A DNA stretch of 64,000 nt from Rhizobiales bacterium 65-9 (GCA_001899525.1 MKVY01000027.1:197406-261405); one strand, 5' to 3'. Shown: positions 47,235-57,727, counted from the first letter of the stretch. Translations and numbers: made by a program. The notes: generated by a model from the sequence alone, not told the origin.

Positions 47235-48947
47235 CTACGCGCTCTTCGGCAGCTTCGCCGCCAGCGCAGCCTCATGCTCGCGCTTCAGCGCGCCGGACAG
47301 CGCTTTCGCGATCAGCGCGCGCGTGTTCGCGATCCCGTAGAGCGCGACGAAGGAGCCGAAGCGCGGACCGCGCGGCTCGCCGAGCAGAATCTGATAGATC
47401 GCGTTGAACCAGTCGAGCGAGACGCCCGGACGCTCCGGCGTCGCGCCTTTCGCCTTCAAATCCTGATAACGCGGGATCGCGCGGCCGACATCGTAGATCT
47501 TCTCCTGAATCTCTTCGGCGGTCGCCGGCGAGGCGCGATCTTCGAGAGTCGCGAGCGCCGCGTCGAGCTTGCGCAACGCCTCCGTTTCGACATCGTCGGC
47601 CGAACGGTACTGCTTCTGCGGCTTGACGAAATCCTGAAAATAGCGCGCGGCGTAGTCGACGAGCTTGGCGAGCCTCGGATGCGTTCCCGGCGAAAGACCG
47701 GGCGCATAGCGCCGCAGGAAGCCCCACAGCACCTGCGGATCGTCGCTGTTGGCGACAGCCGCCAGATTGAGCAGCATCGAGAAGCCGACCTGCGCGCGCG
47801 GAGCGTTTTCGCCCTGCGCCGCAACGGTTTCCGGCGCCGGCGGTTCGCCGCCGTGAATGTGCCAGACGGGATTTCCCAGCCGGTTCTTCCAGTCCTGGCG
47901 CTGATACGCGTCGAGAAAGGAGAGGTATTCGTCGACGGCGCGCGGGATGACGTCGAAATAGAGCTTTTTCGCCTCGCGCGGACGCTGATACATGTAGAGC
48001 GCCAGCGACTCCGGGCTGGCGTAGGTCAGCCATTCGTCGATCGTCAGGCCGTTGCCTTTCGACTTCGATATCTTCTGGCCGTTCTCGTCGAGAAACAGCT
48101 CATACACATAATGCTGCGGCGCCTTGCCGCCGAGAATCTCGCAGATGCGGTCATAGATCGGTGCGTTGCTCTGGTGGTCCTTGCCGAACATCTCGAAATC
48201 GACGTCGAGCGCGGCCCAGCGCATGCCGAAATCGGGCTTCCATTGCAGCTTCACGCGGCCGCCGGTGACGGGCAGCGTGATGTCGCGGCCGTCCTCGTCG
48301 GCGAAGGTGATGGTTCCCGCCTTCGCGTCCACCTCTTTCATCGGCACATAGAGCACGCGGCCGCTCGCTGGCGAAATCGGCAGGAACGGGCTGTAGGTGG
48401 CCTGACGCTCCGCGCCCAATGTCGGGAGCATCACCTTCATGATGTCGTCATAGCGCTCTGCGGCGCGCAGCAGGACCGCGTCGAACTTTCCGGCGGCGTA
48501 ATAATCGGTGGCGCTCGCGAACTCGTACTCGAAGCCGAACGTGTCGAGAAAGCGCCGCAGCATCGCATTGTTATGGCGGCCGAACGTCTTCTCCGGTCCC
48601 GGAAACGGGTTCGGCACGGCCGTCAGCGGCATCTGGAGATAAGGCTCCAGCGCGGCGCGGTCCGGCACATTGTCGGGAATCTTGCGCATGCCGTCCATGT
48701 CGTCGGAAAAGACGAGCAGCCGCGTCGGGATTTTTCCGTCGGTGAGCGTCTCGAAGGCGCGCCGCACCATGGTCGTGCGGGCGACCTCGCCGAAGGTGCC
48801 GATATGCGGCAGGCCGGACGGCCCGTAGCCGGTCTCGAAAAGAACGCTGCCCTTGCCGCTCTTCTCCAGCCGTTTCACCAGCGCGCGGGCCTGCTCGAAG
48901 GGCCAGGCGCCGGCGGCGGCGAGAAGATCGGGAGACGGACGGTCCAT
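47235..48947 (-). CDS. lysS: Lysyl-tRNA synthetase, class I
   Basis: A 570-residue class I lysyl-tRNA synthetase, unrelated in fold to the class II enzyme of E. coli. The class I signatures are present: a HIGH-type motif PSGLPHIG (42-50) and the KMSKS-type KISKS at 292-296. Family segments [17 protein letters not shown] and [19 protein letters not shown] regions are recognisable. Class I LysRS is typical of archaea and many alphaproteobacteria. No class II copy is in this window. It is followed by a strong terminator. Confidence 0.94.
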   Translation of the reverse strand: MDRPSPDLLAAAGAWPFEQARALVKRLEKSGKGSVLFETGYGPSGLPHIGTFGEVARTTMVRRAFETLTDGKIPTRLLVFSDDMDGMRKIPDNVPDRAALEPYLQMPLTAVPNPFPGPEKTFGRHNNAMLRRFLDTFGFEYEFASATDYYAAGKFDAVLLRAAERYDDIMKVMLPTLGAERQATYSPFLPISPASGRVLYVPMKEVDAKAGTITFADEDGRDITLPVTGGRVKLQWKPDFGMRWAALDVDFEMFGKDHQSNAPIYDRICEILGGKAPQHYVYELFLDENGQKISKSKGNGLTIDEWLTYASPESLALYMYQRPREAKKLYFDVIPRAVDEYLSFLDAYQRQDWKNRLGNPVWHIHGGEPPAPETVAAQGENAPRAQVGFSMLLNLAAVANSDDPQVLWGFLRRYAPGLSPGTHPRLAKLVDYAARYFQDFVKPQKQYRSADDVETEALRKLDAALATLEDRASPATAEEIQEKIYDVGRAIPRYQDLKAKGATPERPGVSLDWFNAIYQILLGEPRGPRFGSFVALYGIANTRALIAKALSGALKREHEAALAAKLPKSA

Positions 48948-49062
48948 CGGAAGTCACAAGCGGCGCGCACGGCCGCGTTTTGCGGTTTCGGGGAGCGCGG
49001 GGCATGACGCTCCAGCCGATGGATGTCAACCGAAACGGCCGAGGGCCGGCCCTGTCGCCCGG

Positions 49063-49320
49063 TCAGGCTCCTGAGGACCGTCTCAGATGGACCAGCCCCG
49101 CTTCGGACAACGCCTCCAGGCAGACGACGCCGGTCTGGGCCTTCTCCAGAATGCCTTGCGCCAGCAGGGTGCGCGTCGACAGAGCGAAATCCTCTCTTTC
49201 GAAAACGAAGCCGCCGCCCACCAGCCGGCTCCAGGCGCGCTCGAGAGCAATCGTCATGACGGACAGCAGTTCAGGCTCAAACACGCTGTCGAAAACTGGC
49301 TGGCGCTGCTTGTCGTGCAT
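49063..49320 (-). CDS. Small hypothetical protein
   Basis: An 85-residue protein, MHDKQRQPVF onward, with a mainly helical composition. It contains SVMTIALERAWSRL and STRTLLAQGILEKAQTG, a pattern like small rhizobial proteins with an 'LARxIL' helix and no known role. AAAGGG lies 6 bases before the ATG at 49320. An upstream in-frame ATG at 49335 lacks a good site. It lies between lysS and maeB. Confidence 0.62.
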   Translation of the reverse strand: MHDKQRQPVFDSVFEPELLSVMTIALERAWSRLVGGGFVFEREDFALSTRTLLAQGILEKAQTGVVCLEALSEAGLVHLRRSSGA

Positions 49321-49553
49321 GGTCCGCCCTTTCATCGGGCGGGAGCCGGCCGGCTCTCAGTCGCCAGCGCCCGGAGCAGGTCCAAGCTGGCGATGACCGA
49401 ACGCTACGCGCCATTCCGGACTGGCGCCAGCGTCAAACGACGTATGCGTCAATTGCTTCAATGGCGAGGGATGCGCGGAAACCCGCCGCATTGCGGCCGG
49501 GCCCCGGCAGTGCATAAAGAGTTGAGCAGGCGAGGACCAAGGCCCAAGGCATC

Positions 49554-51824
49554 ATGAGCAGCGATCTCGACACCGGCGCGTTGATCTATCACCGGCTGCC
49601 ACGCCCCGGTAAGCTGGAAATCCAGGCGACGAAGCCGCTCGGGAACCAGCGCGACCTCGCGCTCGCCTATTCGCCCGGGGTCGCGGCCGCCTCCCTCGCG
49701 ATCAAGGCCGATCCGGCGCAGGCGGCGGAACTGACGACGCGCCAGAACCTCGTCGCCGTGATCTCGAACGGAACGGCGGTGCTCGGACTTGGCGACATCG
49801 GCCCCCTCGCCTCGAAGCCGGTGATGGAGGGCAAGGCCGTCCTGTTCAAGAAGTTCGCCGGCATCGACTGCTTCGACATCGAAGTCGACCAGAAGGACAT
49901 CGACAAGCTGGTCGACGTGGTCTGCGCGCTGGAGCCGACCTTCGGCGGCGTCAATCTCGAGGACATCAAGGCGCCGGAATGTTTCGAGGTCGAGCGCAAA
50001 TGCCGCGAGCGGATGAAGATTCCGGTCTTCCATGACGACCAGCACGGCACCGCGATCATCGTCGGCGCCGCGGTCGTCAACGCGCTCTCGCTCGCGAACA
50101 AGTCGATCGGCGCCATCAAGATTGTCGCCTCCGGCGCCGGCGCCGCCGCGCTCGCCTGCCTCAACCTGCTCGTGTCGCTCGGCGCGAAGCGCGAGAACAT
50201 CTGGGTCACCGACCTTGAAGGCGTCGTCTACAGGGGCCGAGAGGCGCTGATGGACCGCTGGAAGGACCGCTTCGCGCAGGACACGCCGGCGCGCACGCTC
50301 GCCGACGTGATCGCCGACGCCGACGTCTTTCTCGGAGTGTCCGCCGGCAACGTGCTGAAGCCCGAGATGGTGAAGCGCATGGCGGACAACCCGCTCATCC
50401 TCGCGCTCGCCAATCCGACGCCGGAAATCTCGCCGGAGTTGGCGCGCGACGCGCGGCCGGACGCCATGATCTGCACGGGGCGCTCGGACTATCCCAACCA
50501 GGTCAACAACGTTCTCTGCTTCCCCTATATCTTTCGCGGCGCGCTCGATTGCGGCGCGACGACCATCAACGAAGAGATGAAAGCCGCGGCCGTCGACGCC
50601 ATCGCCGGCCTCGCCCGCGAGGCGCCGTCCGACGTGGTGGCGCGCGCCTATGGCGGGGAAGCGCGCGCCTTCGGCGCGGAATCCCTCATCCCCTCGCCGT
50701 TCGATCCGCGCCTCATCCTGCGCATCGCGCCCGCTGTCGCGAAGGCCGCCATGGAGTCAGGCGTCGCCTCGCGCCCGATCGCCGATCTCAAGGCCTACGC
50801 CGAGAGCCTGCAGCGCTTCGTGTTCCGCTCGGGCTTCATCATGAAGCCGCTGTTCGCGACGGCGAAGCAGAATCCGAAGCGCGTCATCTACGCCGACGGC
50901 GAGGACGAGCGCGTGCTGCGGGCCGCGCAGGTGGCTCTGGAGGAAGGCCTGGCGACGCCCATCCTCATCGGCCGCCCGGCCGTGGTCGAGGCGCGGCTCC
51001 AGCGGTTCGGATTGTCGCTGAAGATCGGGCGCGATTTCGATCTGGTCAATCCCGAGGACGATCCGCGCTATCGCGATTATGTCGCGAGCTATATCGAGGC
51101 CGCGGGCCGCAAGGGCATCACGCCCGACGCGGCGCGGACGCTGGTGCGCACCTCGACGACCGTGATCGCCGCGCTCGCCGTGAGCCGCGGCGAAGCCGAC
51201 GCCATGATCTGCGGACTCGAGGGCCGCTTCCGCTCGAAGATCAGGCACATCAAGGACATCATCGGCATGAAGCCGGGCGTCGGCGAACTCGCCGCGATGA
51301 GCCTGATGATCACCGGCAAGGGCGCCTATTTCCTGGCCGACACCCATGTCCAGGCCGACCCGGACGCCGAGCAGATCGCGGAAATGACGATGCTCGCCGC
51401 GAGCCACATCGCCCGCTTCGGCATCACGCCGAAAATCGCGCTGCTGTCGCATTCGGACTTCGGCGCCTATGACACGCCCTCCTCGCTGAAGATGCGGCGG
51501 GCCGTCGCGATCGTCCGGTCGCGGGCGCCGCATCTGGAGATCGACGGCGAGATGGAAGGCGACACCGCGCTGATCGAAGCCATTCGCGAAAAGACGCTGC
51601 CCGACTCCACGCTCACCGGCGTCGCGAACCTGCTGATGATGCCCAATCTCGACGCCGCCAATATCGCCTACCAGTTCGTGAAGGTGCTGGCCGACGCGCT
51701 GCCGGTCGGGCCGATCCTGATCGGAACGGCGAAGCCGGCGCATGTGCTGACCGGAAACGTCACCGCGCGCGGCGTCGTCAACATGACGGCGATCGCCGTC
51801 GCCGAGGCGCAGGGGGCGTCATAA
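49554..51824 (+). CDS. maeB: NADP-type malic enzyme with C-terminal phosphotransacetylase-like domain
   Basis: A 756-residue fusion. Residues ~10-430 form the malic enzyme part, oxidatively decarboxylating malate to pyruvate, with [45 protein letters not shown] and the nucleotide-binding [10 protein letters not shown]. Residues ~430-756 resemble phosphotransacetylase (Pta) with [25 protein letters not shown] and [11 protein letters not shown]. In E. coli MaeB the Pta-like part is non-catalytic and regulatory, binding acetyl-CoA. The start ATG 49554 begins the conserved core. The S24-type regulator is convergent downstream, with only 30 bases between the stops. Confidence 0.94.
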   Translation: MSSDLDTGALIYHRLPRPGKLEIQATKPLGNQRDLALAYSPGVAAASLAIKADPAQAAELTTRQNLVAVISNGTAVLGLGDIGPLASKPVMEGKAVLFKKFAGIDCFDIEVDQKDIDKLVDVVCALEPTFGGVNLEDIKAPECFEVERKCRERMKIPVFHDDQHGTAIIVGAAVVNALSLANKSIGAIKIVASGAGAAALACLNLLVSLGAKRENIWVTDLEGVVYRGREALMDRWKDRFAQDTPARTLADVIADADVFLGVSAGNVLKPEMVKRMADNPLILALANPTPEISPELARDARPDAMICTGRSDYPNQVNNVLCFPYIFRGALDCGATTINEEMKAAAVDAIAGLAREAPSDVVARAYGGEARAFGAESLIPSPFDPRLILRIAPAVAKAAMESGVASRPIADLKAYAESLQRFVFRSGFIMKPLFATAKQNPKRVIYADGEDERVLRAAQVALEEGLATPILIGRPAVVEARLQRFGLSLKIGRDFDLVNPEDDPRYRDYVASYIEAAGRKGITPDAARTLVRTSTTVIAALAVSRGEADAMICGLEGRFRSKIRHIKDIIGMKPGVGELAAMSLMITGKGAYFLADTHVQADPDAEQIAEMTMLAASHIARFGITPKIALLSHSDFGAYDTPSSLKMRRAVAIVRSRAPHLEIDGEMEGDTALIEAIREKTLPDSTLTGVANLLMMPNLDAANIAYQFVKVLADALPVGPILIGTAKPAHVLTGNVTARGVVNMTAIAVAEAQGAS

Positions 51825-51854
51825 AATCCGACCGCGCGGGGATTGTAGAAAAGC

Positions 51855-52487
51855 CTACTGCCTCGCCCACACGATCCTGTGCATCGCGGCGACCTGCGCG
51901 CGGTCGAGCGTGCGCACAGGATGCTCCGGATTGAGCGACTGCAACTCGACGATCTTCGCCGTCTCGCGCTTCAAGATCTTCGCCATCACCTCGCCGTCCG
52001 TCGTGCGCACGACGACGCGATCGTTGCGGCGCACCGGCTCGGCCGGCGAGGCGATCACCACGTCGCCGTCGCGATAGAGCGGCAGCATGGAATCGCCCGA
52101 CACTTCGAGCGCGTAGGCCTGATCGTCCACGAGCGAGGGAAACTGCACCTCGTCCCATCCCGTTCCGACCGGAAAGCCGCCATCGTCGAAGAAGCCGCCC
52201 TGGCCGGCCTGCGCGAAGCCGATAAGCGGCATGGTGCGGCCCTGCCGGTAGCCGCCGCGGCTCGCCAGCAGCGCCATGAAGGAGTCGAGCGTCGCGCCGG
52301 TGGCGTCGAGAATCTTCGAGACCGACTCCATCGACGGCCAGCGCTTGTGCCCGTCCGCCGACAGCCGCTTCGATTTGTTGAAGGTGGTCGGATCGAGCCC
52401 CGCCTTCTTCGCAAGGCCGGACGTCGACAGCCCATAACGCTGCGCGAGCGCGTCAATCGCCGACCAGACCTGCTCATGGGTCAACAT
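51855..52487 (-). CDS. LexA/CI-like self-cleaving transcriptional regulator (HTH plus S24 peptidase domain)
   Basis: A 210-residue regulator. The N-terminal ~70 residues form a helix-turn-helix domain (AQRYGLSTSGLAKKAGLDPTT). Residues ~88-205 form an S24 LexA-type peptidase domain with the A94-G95 cleavage dipeptide (FAQAGQGG), S133 in GDSMLP and K170 in EVMAKIL. Spacings are close to those of LexA, so self-cleavage is possible, and a DNA-damage or stress signal could relieve repression. It differs from LexA in its DNA-binding domain. The ATG at 52487 is chosen; a TTG 6 bases upstream is an alternative because the AGGAGA site is far from the ATG. Confidence 0.88.
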   Translation of the reverse strand: MLTHEQVWSAIDALAQRYGLSTSGLAKKAGLDPTTFNKSKRLSADGHKRWPSMESVSKILDATGATLDSFMALLASRGGYRQGRTMPLIGFAQAGQGGFFDDGGFPVGTGWDEVQFPSLVDDQAYALEVSGDSMLPLYRDGDVVIASPAEPVRRNDRVVVRTTDGEVMAKILKRETAKIVELQSLNPEHPVRTLDRAQVAAMHRIVWARQ

Positions 52488-52514
52488 GGTCAAAGGCAAT
52501 CGTCTCCTGCTATG

Positions 52515-52544
52515 CTTATAGGAACTATCTCCTATGCGGTTCAA
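52515..52544 (-). promoter_or_regulatory. Promoter of the S24 regulator overlapping an inverted-repeat operator
   Basis: On the minus strand TTGAAC (52544-52539) and TATAAG (52520-52515) are separated by 18 bases, a plausible sigma-70-type promoter. The inverted repeat ATAGGA-N6-TCCTAT (52518-52535) covers the -10 and most of the spacer, as expected for autorepression. Transcription would start near 52508, giving a leader of about 20 bases. Confidence 0.65.
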
Positions 52545-52651
52545 ATGCAACCCCCAATAGGGCGTTTGCGAGCGGCCGCGCGTGTTCGATCGCCGTCTGG
52601 CGCCAAGCCGGATCATCCGCCATACCCGGCGACGCGTCGCAAGGGGGCGTC

Positions 52652-52993
52652 ATGATCATCTACAAAATCGCGCCCGCCGCCCTGTGGCGGCAGGCTGAGG
52701 CTGCGGGCGTTTTCACCGGCGCGCCGGTCGATCGCGCCGACGGATTCATCCATTTCTCCACGCGCGAGCAGGCGGAGGAGACGGCGGCGAAGCATTTCGC
52801 CGGCCAGACCGATCTGCTGCTCATCGCCATCGACGCCGACGCGCTCGGCGAGGCGCTGAAATGGGAGCCCTCGCGCGGCGGCGCGCTGTTCCCGCATCTT
52901 TACGGCTCCCTGCCGATGTCGGCGGTCCTCTGGTCGCGGCCTCTGCCCATCAGACCCGACGGGCGCCATCTGTTCGCCTGGACCGCGCCGTGA
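52652..52993 (+). CDS. DUF952 family protein
   Basis: A 113-residue protein beginning [19 protein letters not shown], then [29 protein letters not shown], the DUF952 signature, and [15 protein letters not shown]. The family has unknown function and recurs near pyrD in alphaproteobacteria, as I recall. Its TGA stop overlaps the GTG start of pyrD by 4 bases (GTGA), so the two are translationally coupled. Confidence 0.88.
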   Translation: MIIYKIAPAALWRQAEAAGVFTGAPVDRADGFIHFSTREQAEETAAKHFAGQTDLLLIAIDADALGEALKWEPSRGGALFPHLYGSLPMSAVLWSRPLPIRPDGRHLFAWTAP

Positions 52994-54060
52994 CCGGTCC
53001 GCTGTTCCCGCTCCTTCGTCCGGCCCTGTTCGCGCTCGACGCCGAGACGGCGCACCGGCTGACGATCGAGGCGCTGAAATGGACGCCGCTGCCGCCGCGC
53101 GCGGCGGACGACCCGCTGCTGACGGTGACGGCGCTGGGCTACGGCTTTCCCAATCCGGTCGGGCTCGCCGCCGGCTTCGACAAGCATGGCGAGGCGATCA
53201 GCCGCCTGCTCTCGCTCGGCTTCGGCTTCGCCGAGATCGGCGGCGTGACGCCGAAGCCGCAGAAAGGCAATCCGCGGCCGCGCGTTTTTCGCCTGACGCA
53301 GGACGGCGCGGTCATCAACCGGTACGGCCTCAACAGCGAGGGCATGGTGGCGGTCGCGGCGCGGCTCAAGCGCCGCAACCGGAAGGCCGGACTGATCGGC
53401 GTCAATCTCGGCGCGAACAAGGAGTCGGACGACCGCATCGCCGATTATGTGGCGCTGACGCGGCGGCTCGCGCCGCTCGCGGATTTCCTGACCATCAACA
53501 TCTCATCGCCGAACACGCCGGGATTGCGCGACCTGCAGGGCGAGGCGTTTCTCGACGATCTTCTGGCGCGCTGCATCGAGGCGCGCGGGCAATCGGGGGC
53601 GCGCACGCCCGTCCTGCTCAAGATCGCGCCGGACCTTTCGCTGGAGACGCTCGACGGAATCGTCGCAACCGCGCGGCGGCGCGGCGTCGACGGCATGATC
53701 GTCTCGAACACGACGACGGACAGGCCCGCGGCCCTGCGCGACGCCGCGCTGGCGAAGGAGCAAGGCGGCCTCTCGGGCAAGCCGCTGTTCGACCCTTCCA
53801 CGCGCGTCCTCGCGCAGACATCGCTGCGCGTCGAGGGCGCATTTCCGCTGATCGGCGTCGGCGGCGTCGACTCCTTCGAGACTGCGTGGACCAAGATCGA
53901 GGCCGGCGCGACGCTGGTGCAGCTCTATACGGGAATGGTCTTCAAGGGCCCCGGCCTGATCGACGAGATCAAGACAGGAATCGTCGCGAAGCTGAAGGCC
54001 GAGGGACTGCCCTCCATCACGCCGGCGATCGGGCGTCGGGCGCGGGAGCTGTCGGCGTGA
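52990..54060 (+). CDS. pyrD: Dihydroorotate dehydrogenase (quinone), class 2
   Basis: A 356-residue membrane-associated FMN enzyme oxidising dihydroorotate to orotate with quinone as electron acceptor, the fourth step of pyrimidine synthesis. Class 2 features are an N-terminal helical extension (~1-40) for quinone access, FDKHGE with K65, [10 protein letters not shown], and [11 protein letters not shown] where S173 is the catalytic base of this class. The GTG start at 52990 overlaps the DUF952 stop. The last 44 bases overlap the 3' end of the convergent MATE gene. Confidence 0.95.
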   Translation: MTGPLFPLLRPALFALDAETAHRLTIEALKWTPLPPRAADDPLLTVTALGYGFPNPVGLAAGFDKHGEAISRLLSLGFGFAEIGGVTPKPQKGNPRPRVFRLTQDGAVINRYGLNSEGMVAVAARLKRRNRKAGLIGVNLGANKESDDRIADYVALTRRLAPLADFLTINISSPNTPGLRDLQGEAFLDDLLARCIEARGQSGARTPVLLKIAPDLSLETLDGIVATARRRGVDGMIVSNTTTDRPAALRDAALAKEQGGLSGKPLFDPSTRVLAQTSLRVEGAFPLIGVGGVDSFETAWTKIEAGATLVQLYTGMVFKGPGLIDEIKTGIVAKLKAEGLPSITPAIGRRARELSA

Positions 54061-55378
54061 AAGTCGCCCGCTCCAGCGACGGATAAAAGGCGAGCTGCGT
54101 CAGGCCGCGCGCGAGGAAGAGGGTGAGAAGCGCAAGCCAGAGCCCGGTGTTGGCGAACGGCAAAAGCAGCGCATAGGCCGCGGCGGCGATCACGAACGCG
54201 ACGAACATCGAGTTCCGCATCGCGCGCGTCCATGTCGCGCCGATGAAAACGCCGTCGAACAGAAAAGCCAGCGCGCCGGCCGCCGGCGTGAGCGCGGCGA
54301 ACAGAAGATAATCGCGCGCCGTCAGTCGTACCTCGGCGCTCGTCGATATCAGATCGACGATCCTGTCGCCGAGCCCGGCGAAAAGGACGGACAGGGCGAC
54401 GCCGAAGCCGACGCACCACAAGGCCGCAAGCTTCACGGCGCGGCGGAAGCCCCGCCTGTCGCGCGCGCCGACCGCCTGTCCCGCGATCTGTTCGGTCGCG
54501 GTCGCGAAGCCGTCGAGAAAGAAGCTGCCGATCAGCGAGAAATTCTGCAGCACCGCGTTGGCGGCGAGGATGACGGCGCCTCCCGCCGCGCTCTGGCGCG
54601 TGAAGAAAGCGAGCGCGGAGATCAGCAGCAGCGTGCGCAGAAAGATATCGCGGTTGATCGCAAGCGTCCGCCACGCCCTGCCGCGATCGAGGATATCGGC
54701 CCAGCGCGGCGCGCGCAGAAAGCCGCCCCGCGCCTGGAACGCCAGACCAAGGGCGACGCCGCCGCCCTCGGCGATCACGCTCGCCCAGGCCACGCCGGCG
54801 ACGCCGTAATGCAGCACGGACACGAACAGCAGACTGAACGCGATGTTGACGCCGTTGATCGCGACCTGCAGCGCCAGGCCGATATCGGTGCGCGCGCGGC
54901 CGATGAGCGAACCGAGAATGGCGTAGTTCGCGAAAGCCAGCGGCGCAGACCAGATGCGGCCCTGAAAATAGACGCGCGCTTCGGCGGCGACGTCCGGCGC
55001 CGGCCGCATGAAGGCGATCGCAAGATCGGCGAGCGGTCCGCGCAGCGCGATCATCGCGAGCCCGATCGCCGCAGCGAGCATCAGCGAACGCCAGAACGCG
55101 TCGCGCATCTCCGCCGGCGCGCCGGCGCCCAACGCCTGCGCCGTCAGGCCCGCGGTTCCCATCCGCAGGAAACCAAAGGCCCAGAACAACACATCGAAAA
55201 TTACCGCGCCAAGCGCCACCGCGCCAAGCTGCGTCGCGTCGCCAAGGCGGCCGATCGCGATGGCGTTGACCAGTCCGAGAAGCGGCGTCGACAGATTCGA
55301 AAGCGTGACCGGAATCGCGAGCGCGATCAGACGCGCGTGCGTGACCGGCGCTGGCGCTCCCGCGACAGGCGCGTTCAC
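54017..55378 (-). CDS. MATE family efflux transporter (DinF subgroup)
   Basis: A 453-residue transporter with twelve predicted helices of the MATE family, exporting drugs or metabolites by cation exchange. The N-terminal [30 protein letters not shown] and the [17 protein letters not shown] segment are DinF-like. The start is GTG at 55378, overlapping the upstream small gene's TGA by 3 bases. It converges with pyrD and overlaps its last 44 bases, which may permit antisense effects or simply reflect compact packing. Confidence 0.9.
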   Translation of the reverse strand: MNAPVAGAPAPVTHARLIALAIPVTLSNLSTPLLGLVNAIAIGRLGDATQLGAVALGAVIFDVLFWAFGFLRMGTAGLTAQALGAGAPAEMRDAFWRSLMLAAAIGLAMIALRGPLADLAIAFMRPAPDVAAEARVYFQGRIWSAPLAFANYAILGSLIGRARTDIGLALQVAINGVNIAFSLLFVSVLHYGVAGVAWASVIAEGGGVALGLAFQARGGFLRAPRWADILDRGRAWRTLAINRDIFLRTLLLISALAFFTRQSAAGGAVILAANAVLQNFSLIGSFFLDGFATATEQIAGQAVGARDRRGFRRAVKLAALWCVGFGVALSVLFAGLGDRIVDLISTSAEVRLTARDYLLFAALTPAAGALAFLFDGVFIGATWTRAMRNSMFVAFVIAAAAYALLLPFANTGLWLALLTLFLARGLTQLAFYPSLERATFTPTAPAPDARSPA

Positions 55379-55644
55379 CGCCGGCCTGACAGAAGCCGGG
55401 CGATGAACCAGACCGGGACGACGATCACGGCGCCGTAGATCAACCAGCGTCCCACCTGGTCGACCGCGCCCCAGCCCAGATCAAACAGACCGCGGACGAA
55501 ACTGAACACGCGCCGCACCAGCGCCTCGGGGTCCAGCCCGAAGAGCGCCATGAAGGCGCCGACCAGAATGGAGGCCAGCACCAGCCGGAAAACCACGCCG
55601 CCTGGCGAACCGCCCATGAATCGACTGAACCCGCCGTCGGCCAT
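55375..55644 (-). CDS. Small membrane protein (DUF6460-like)
   Basis: An 89-residue protein with two predicted membrane helices (about 18-37 and 63-82), separated by an amphipathic segment with PEALVRRVFSFVRGLFDLG. The C-terminus is basic (RLLSGRR). ATG 55644 follows GGAGCGG and is preferred to a TTG at 55656. It resembles the DUF6460 domain family as I recall it. Coupling to the MATE gene suggests co-expression, but no function is known. Confidence 0.7.
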   Translation of the reverse strand: MADGGFSRFMGGSPGGVVFRLVLASILVGAFMALFGLDPEALVRRVFSFVRGLFDLGWGAVDQVGRWLIYGAVIVVPVWFIARLLSGRR

Positions 55645-55823
55645 CGCCCGCTCCAAAGCGCATTGAAGACACAGGCTTTAGACGCCGCGCCAATCGCGCG
55701 CAATTCCGACAAGTTGCAGCGATTAACCTTGCTCACACGTCGAATTTTACCGGACTCACGGTTCATTCTGGACGCCGCGCCGCGAAACTGTTTGAACCCG
55801 ATCACGCAGTTGCGAGATCATTC

Positions 55824-57236
55824 ATGGCTCCGATCATTCCGGTCATCATGTGCGGCGGCTCCGGCACGCGGCTGTGGCCCGCCTCGCGCGAGACGATGCC
55901 GAAACAGTTCATTCCGCTGTTCGGCGACCTCTCCACCTTCCAGATGACCGCGTTGCGCTTCCGCGACGACAAGCGCTTCACGCCGCCGGTCGTGATCGCG
56001 CATGACGATTTCCGCTTCATCATCGCCGAACAGCTTCGGCTGGTCGAGATGAACGCCCGCATCGTGCTTGAGCCGGACCGGCGGGACTCGGCCGCCGCCG
56101 TGGCCGTAGCGGCCCTGATCGGCGCGCAGTCGGGGCCCGACGCGAAGGTCGCCGTGATGGCCGCCGATCACCTCATCGAGAACGCGGCCGGCTTCCGCGA
56201 CGCCTGCGCGCGCGCGGCGGAGGCCGCCGGCGACAGCCTGATCATGACGCTCGGACTCAAACCGACCTTCCCGGCGACGGGCTACGGCTATATCCGCCCC
56301 GGCCGCCCGATCGGGAACGGCGACGGGGCGGAGGTCAGCGCCTTCGTCGAGAAGCCCGACGCGGAAAAGGCGAAGCGCTATATCGAGGAAGGCTATCTCT
56401 GGAACAGCGGCAATTTCGTCTTCAGCGCGGACGCGATGCTGCGCGAACTGCGCGCCCATGCGCCCGCGATCCTCGCCGCCGCAACGAAGGCGCTCGATCA
56501 CGCCCACTGCGATCTGGGCTTCACGCGCCTCGACCGCGAGCATTTCATCACCGCCCCGAAGACCTCGATCGATTTCGCCGTGATGGAGAAGACAAGCCAC
56601 GCCGGCGTCCTGCCGGTCTCGTTCGACTGGTCGGACATCGGCGGATGGAGCGCCGTCTGGAGCGCGCTGCCGCATGACGAGGCCGGCAACGCCACCATCG
56701 GCGACGTGGCGCTGCTCGACGCCAGAAACTGCCTGGTGCACAGCGAGGATATTCTCACAACAGTCGTCGGCATGGAGAACGCGCTCGTCATCACCACACG
56801 CGACGCCGTGCTGGTGACGACGCAGGACAAGGCCGATCAGGTGAAGACCCTGGTCGAGGGGCTGAAGAAGCGCGACCGCTCCGAGGCGACGCAGCATGTG
56901 CGCGTGCATCGCCCGTGGGGCTGGTATCAGCGCATCGACATCGGCCCGCGCTTCCAGGTGAAGCGCATCATGGTCAAGCCCGGCGGCGTGCTCAGCCTGC
57001 AGAAGCATTTCCATCGCGCGGAGCATTGGGTGGTCGTGCACGGCACCGCCGAGGTCACGCGCGATTCAGAAACCCATGTCGTGCGCGAAAACGAATCCAT
57101 CTATCTGCCGCTCGGCTGCGTGCACCGCATGGCGAACCCGGGAAAAATCCCGCTCGAGATCATCGAGGTGCAGGTCGGCAGCTACACCGGCGAGGACGAC
57201 ATCGTCCGCATCGAGGACGTGTACAAGCGGTCGTGA
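55824..57236 (+). CDS. manC: Mannose-1-phosphate guanylyltransferase / mannose-6-phosphate isomerase
   Basis: A 470-residue bifunctional (type II PMI/GMP) enzyme of GDP-mannose synthesis for exopolysaccharide or lipopolysaccharide. The nucleotidyltransferase domain (~1-290) has the GGSGTRLWPASRE motif at 11-23, then FVEKPD and SFDWSDIGGW. The C-terminal cupin domain (~340-470) carries QKHFHRAEHW with the metal-binding histidines of the isomerase. The ATG at 55824 has no strong ribosome binding site. Flanking genes are not polysaccharide genes, so this copy is separated from any sugar cluster. Confidence 0.94.
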   Translation: MAPIIPVIMCGGSGTRLWPASRETMPKQFIPLFGDLSTFQMTALRFRDDKRFTPPVVIAHDDFRFIIAEQLRLVEMNARIVLEPDRRDSAAAVAVAALIGAQSGPDAKVAVMAADHLIENAAGFRDACARAAEAAGDSLIMTLGLKPTFPATGYGYIRPGRPIGNGDGAEVSAFVEKPDAEKAKRYIEEGYLWNSGNFVFSADAMLRELRAHAPAILAAATKALDHAHCDLGFTRLDREHFITAPKTSIDFAVMEKTSHAGVLPVSFDWSDIGGWSAVWSALPHDEAGNATIGDVALLDARNCLVHSEDILTTVVGMENALVITTRDAVLVTTQDKADQVKTLVEGLKKRDRSEATQHVRVHRPWGWYQRIDIGPRFQVKRIMVKPGGVLSLQKHFHRAEHWVVVHGTAEVTRDSETHVVRENESIYLPLGCVHRMANPGKIPLEIIEVQVGSYTGEDDIVRIEDVYKRS

Positions 57237-57265
57237 AGGGCGACTCGGAACCCGCCGACGTCGCA

Positions 57266-57297
57266 CGAAAACAGCGGCAGGCTTCTGGTTGTTTTCG
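57266..57297 (+). terminator. Stem-loop after manC
   Basis: CGAAAACA (57266-57273) pairs perfectly with TGTTTTCG (57290-57297), loop 16 bases, 29 bases after the manC stop. The TTTT lies inside the 3' arm, so termination is uncertain. Confidence 0.35.
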
Positions 57298-57385
57298 ACG
57301 CACGGGATCTTCGAAAAACCGGCCTCCGCTTTTCCGGTTTCGCAATCATCAGGCCGCGATCTGGACCTCGTCCTGGCCGCCGTTT

Positions 57386-57727
57386 CTATGCGGCGGCGAG
57401 CACGAAATCGACATGGACGGCGTCATAGGGAAAGGCGATTCCGCCATCGTCCGCGCGCTCAAGAATTCCCGCATCCAGCAGCGCATGGACGTCGCCATGA
57501 ACGGCTTTCACGTCGCGCCCCACGCGCCGGGACGCCTCGCGTATCGTCAACGGCCCCTGCCCGGCCATCGCTTTGAGCAATTCCCAACGCTTGGGCGTCA
57601 GCACTTTCCAGAGCAATTCAACTGAGGAGAAGGAAATGTGCGCGCCCTGTTTCCTCCCCGCGAAAGCGTCGCGGGCGCGACGGCTTGCTGCGACGCGGGT
57701 CGAAACAGAAAGAGTGACAGTGTTCAA
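57386..57727 (-). CDS. TumA-like antitoxin / HTH DNA-binding protein
   Basis: A 113-residue protein with a winged-helix-type region (~44-90, LTPKRWELLKAMAGQGPLTIREASRRVGRDVKAVHGDVHALLDAG) that matches 'HVO_A0114-like' DNA-binding proteins. These are the usual second gene of TumE toxin operons. The start is TTG at 57727, overlapping the TGA of the upstream toxin gene by 3 bases, so translation is coupled. It probably neutralises the toxin and represses the promoter at 58015-58042. Gene order (toxin first) is the less common order for type II systems but normal for this family, as I recall. Confidence 0.82.
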   Translation of the reverse strand: MNTVTLSVSTRVAASRRARDAFAGRKQGAHISFSSVELLWKVLTPKRWELLKAMAGQGPLTIREASRRVGRDVKAVHGDVHALLDAGILERADDGGIAFPYDAVHVDFVLAAA

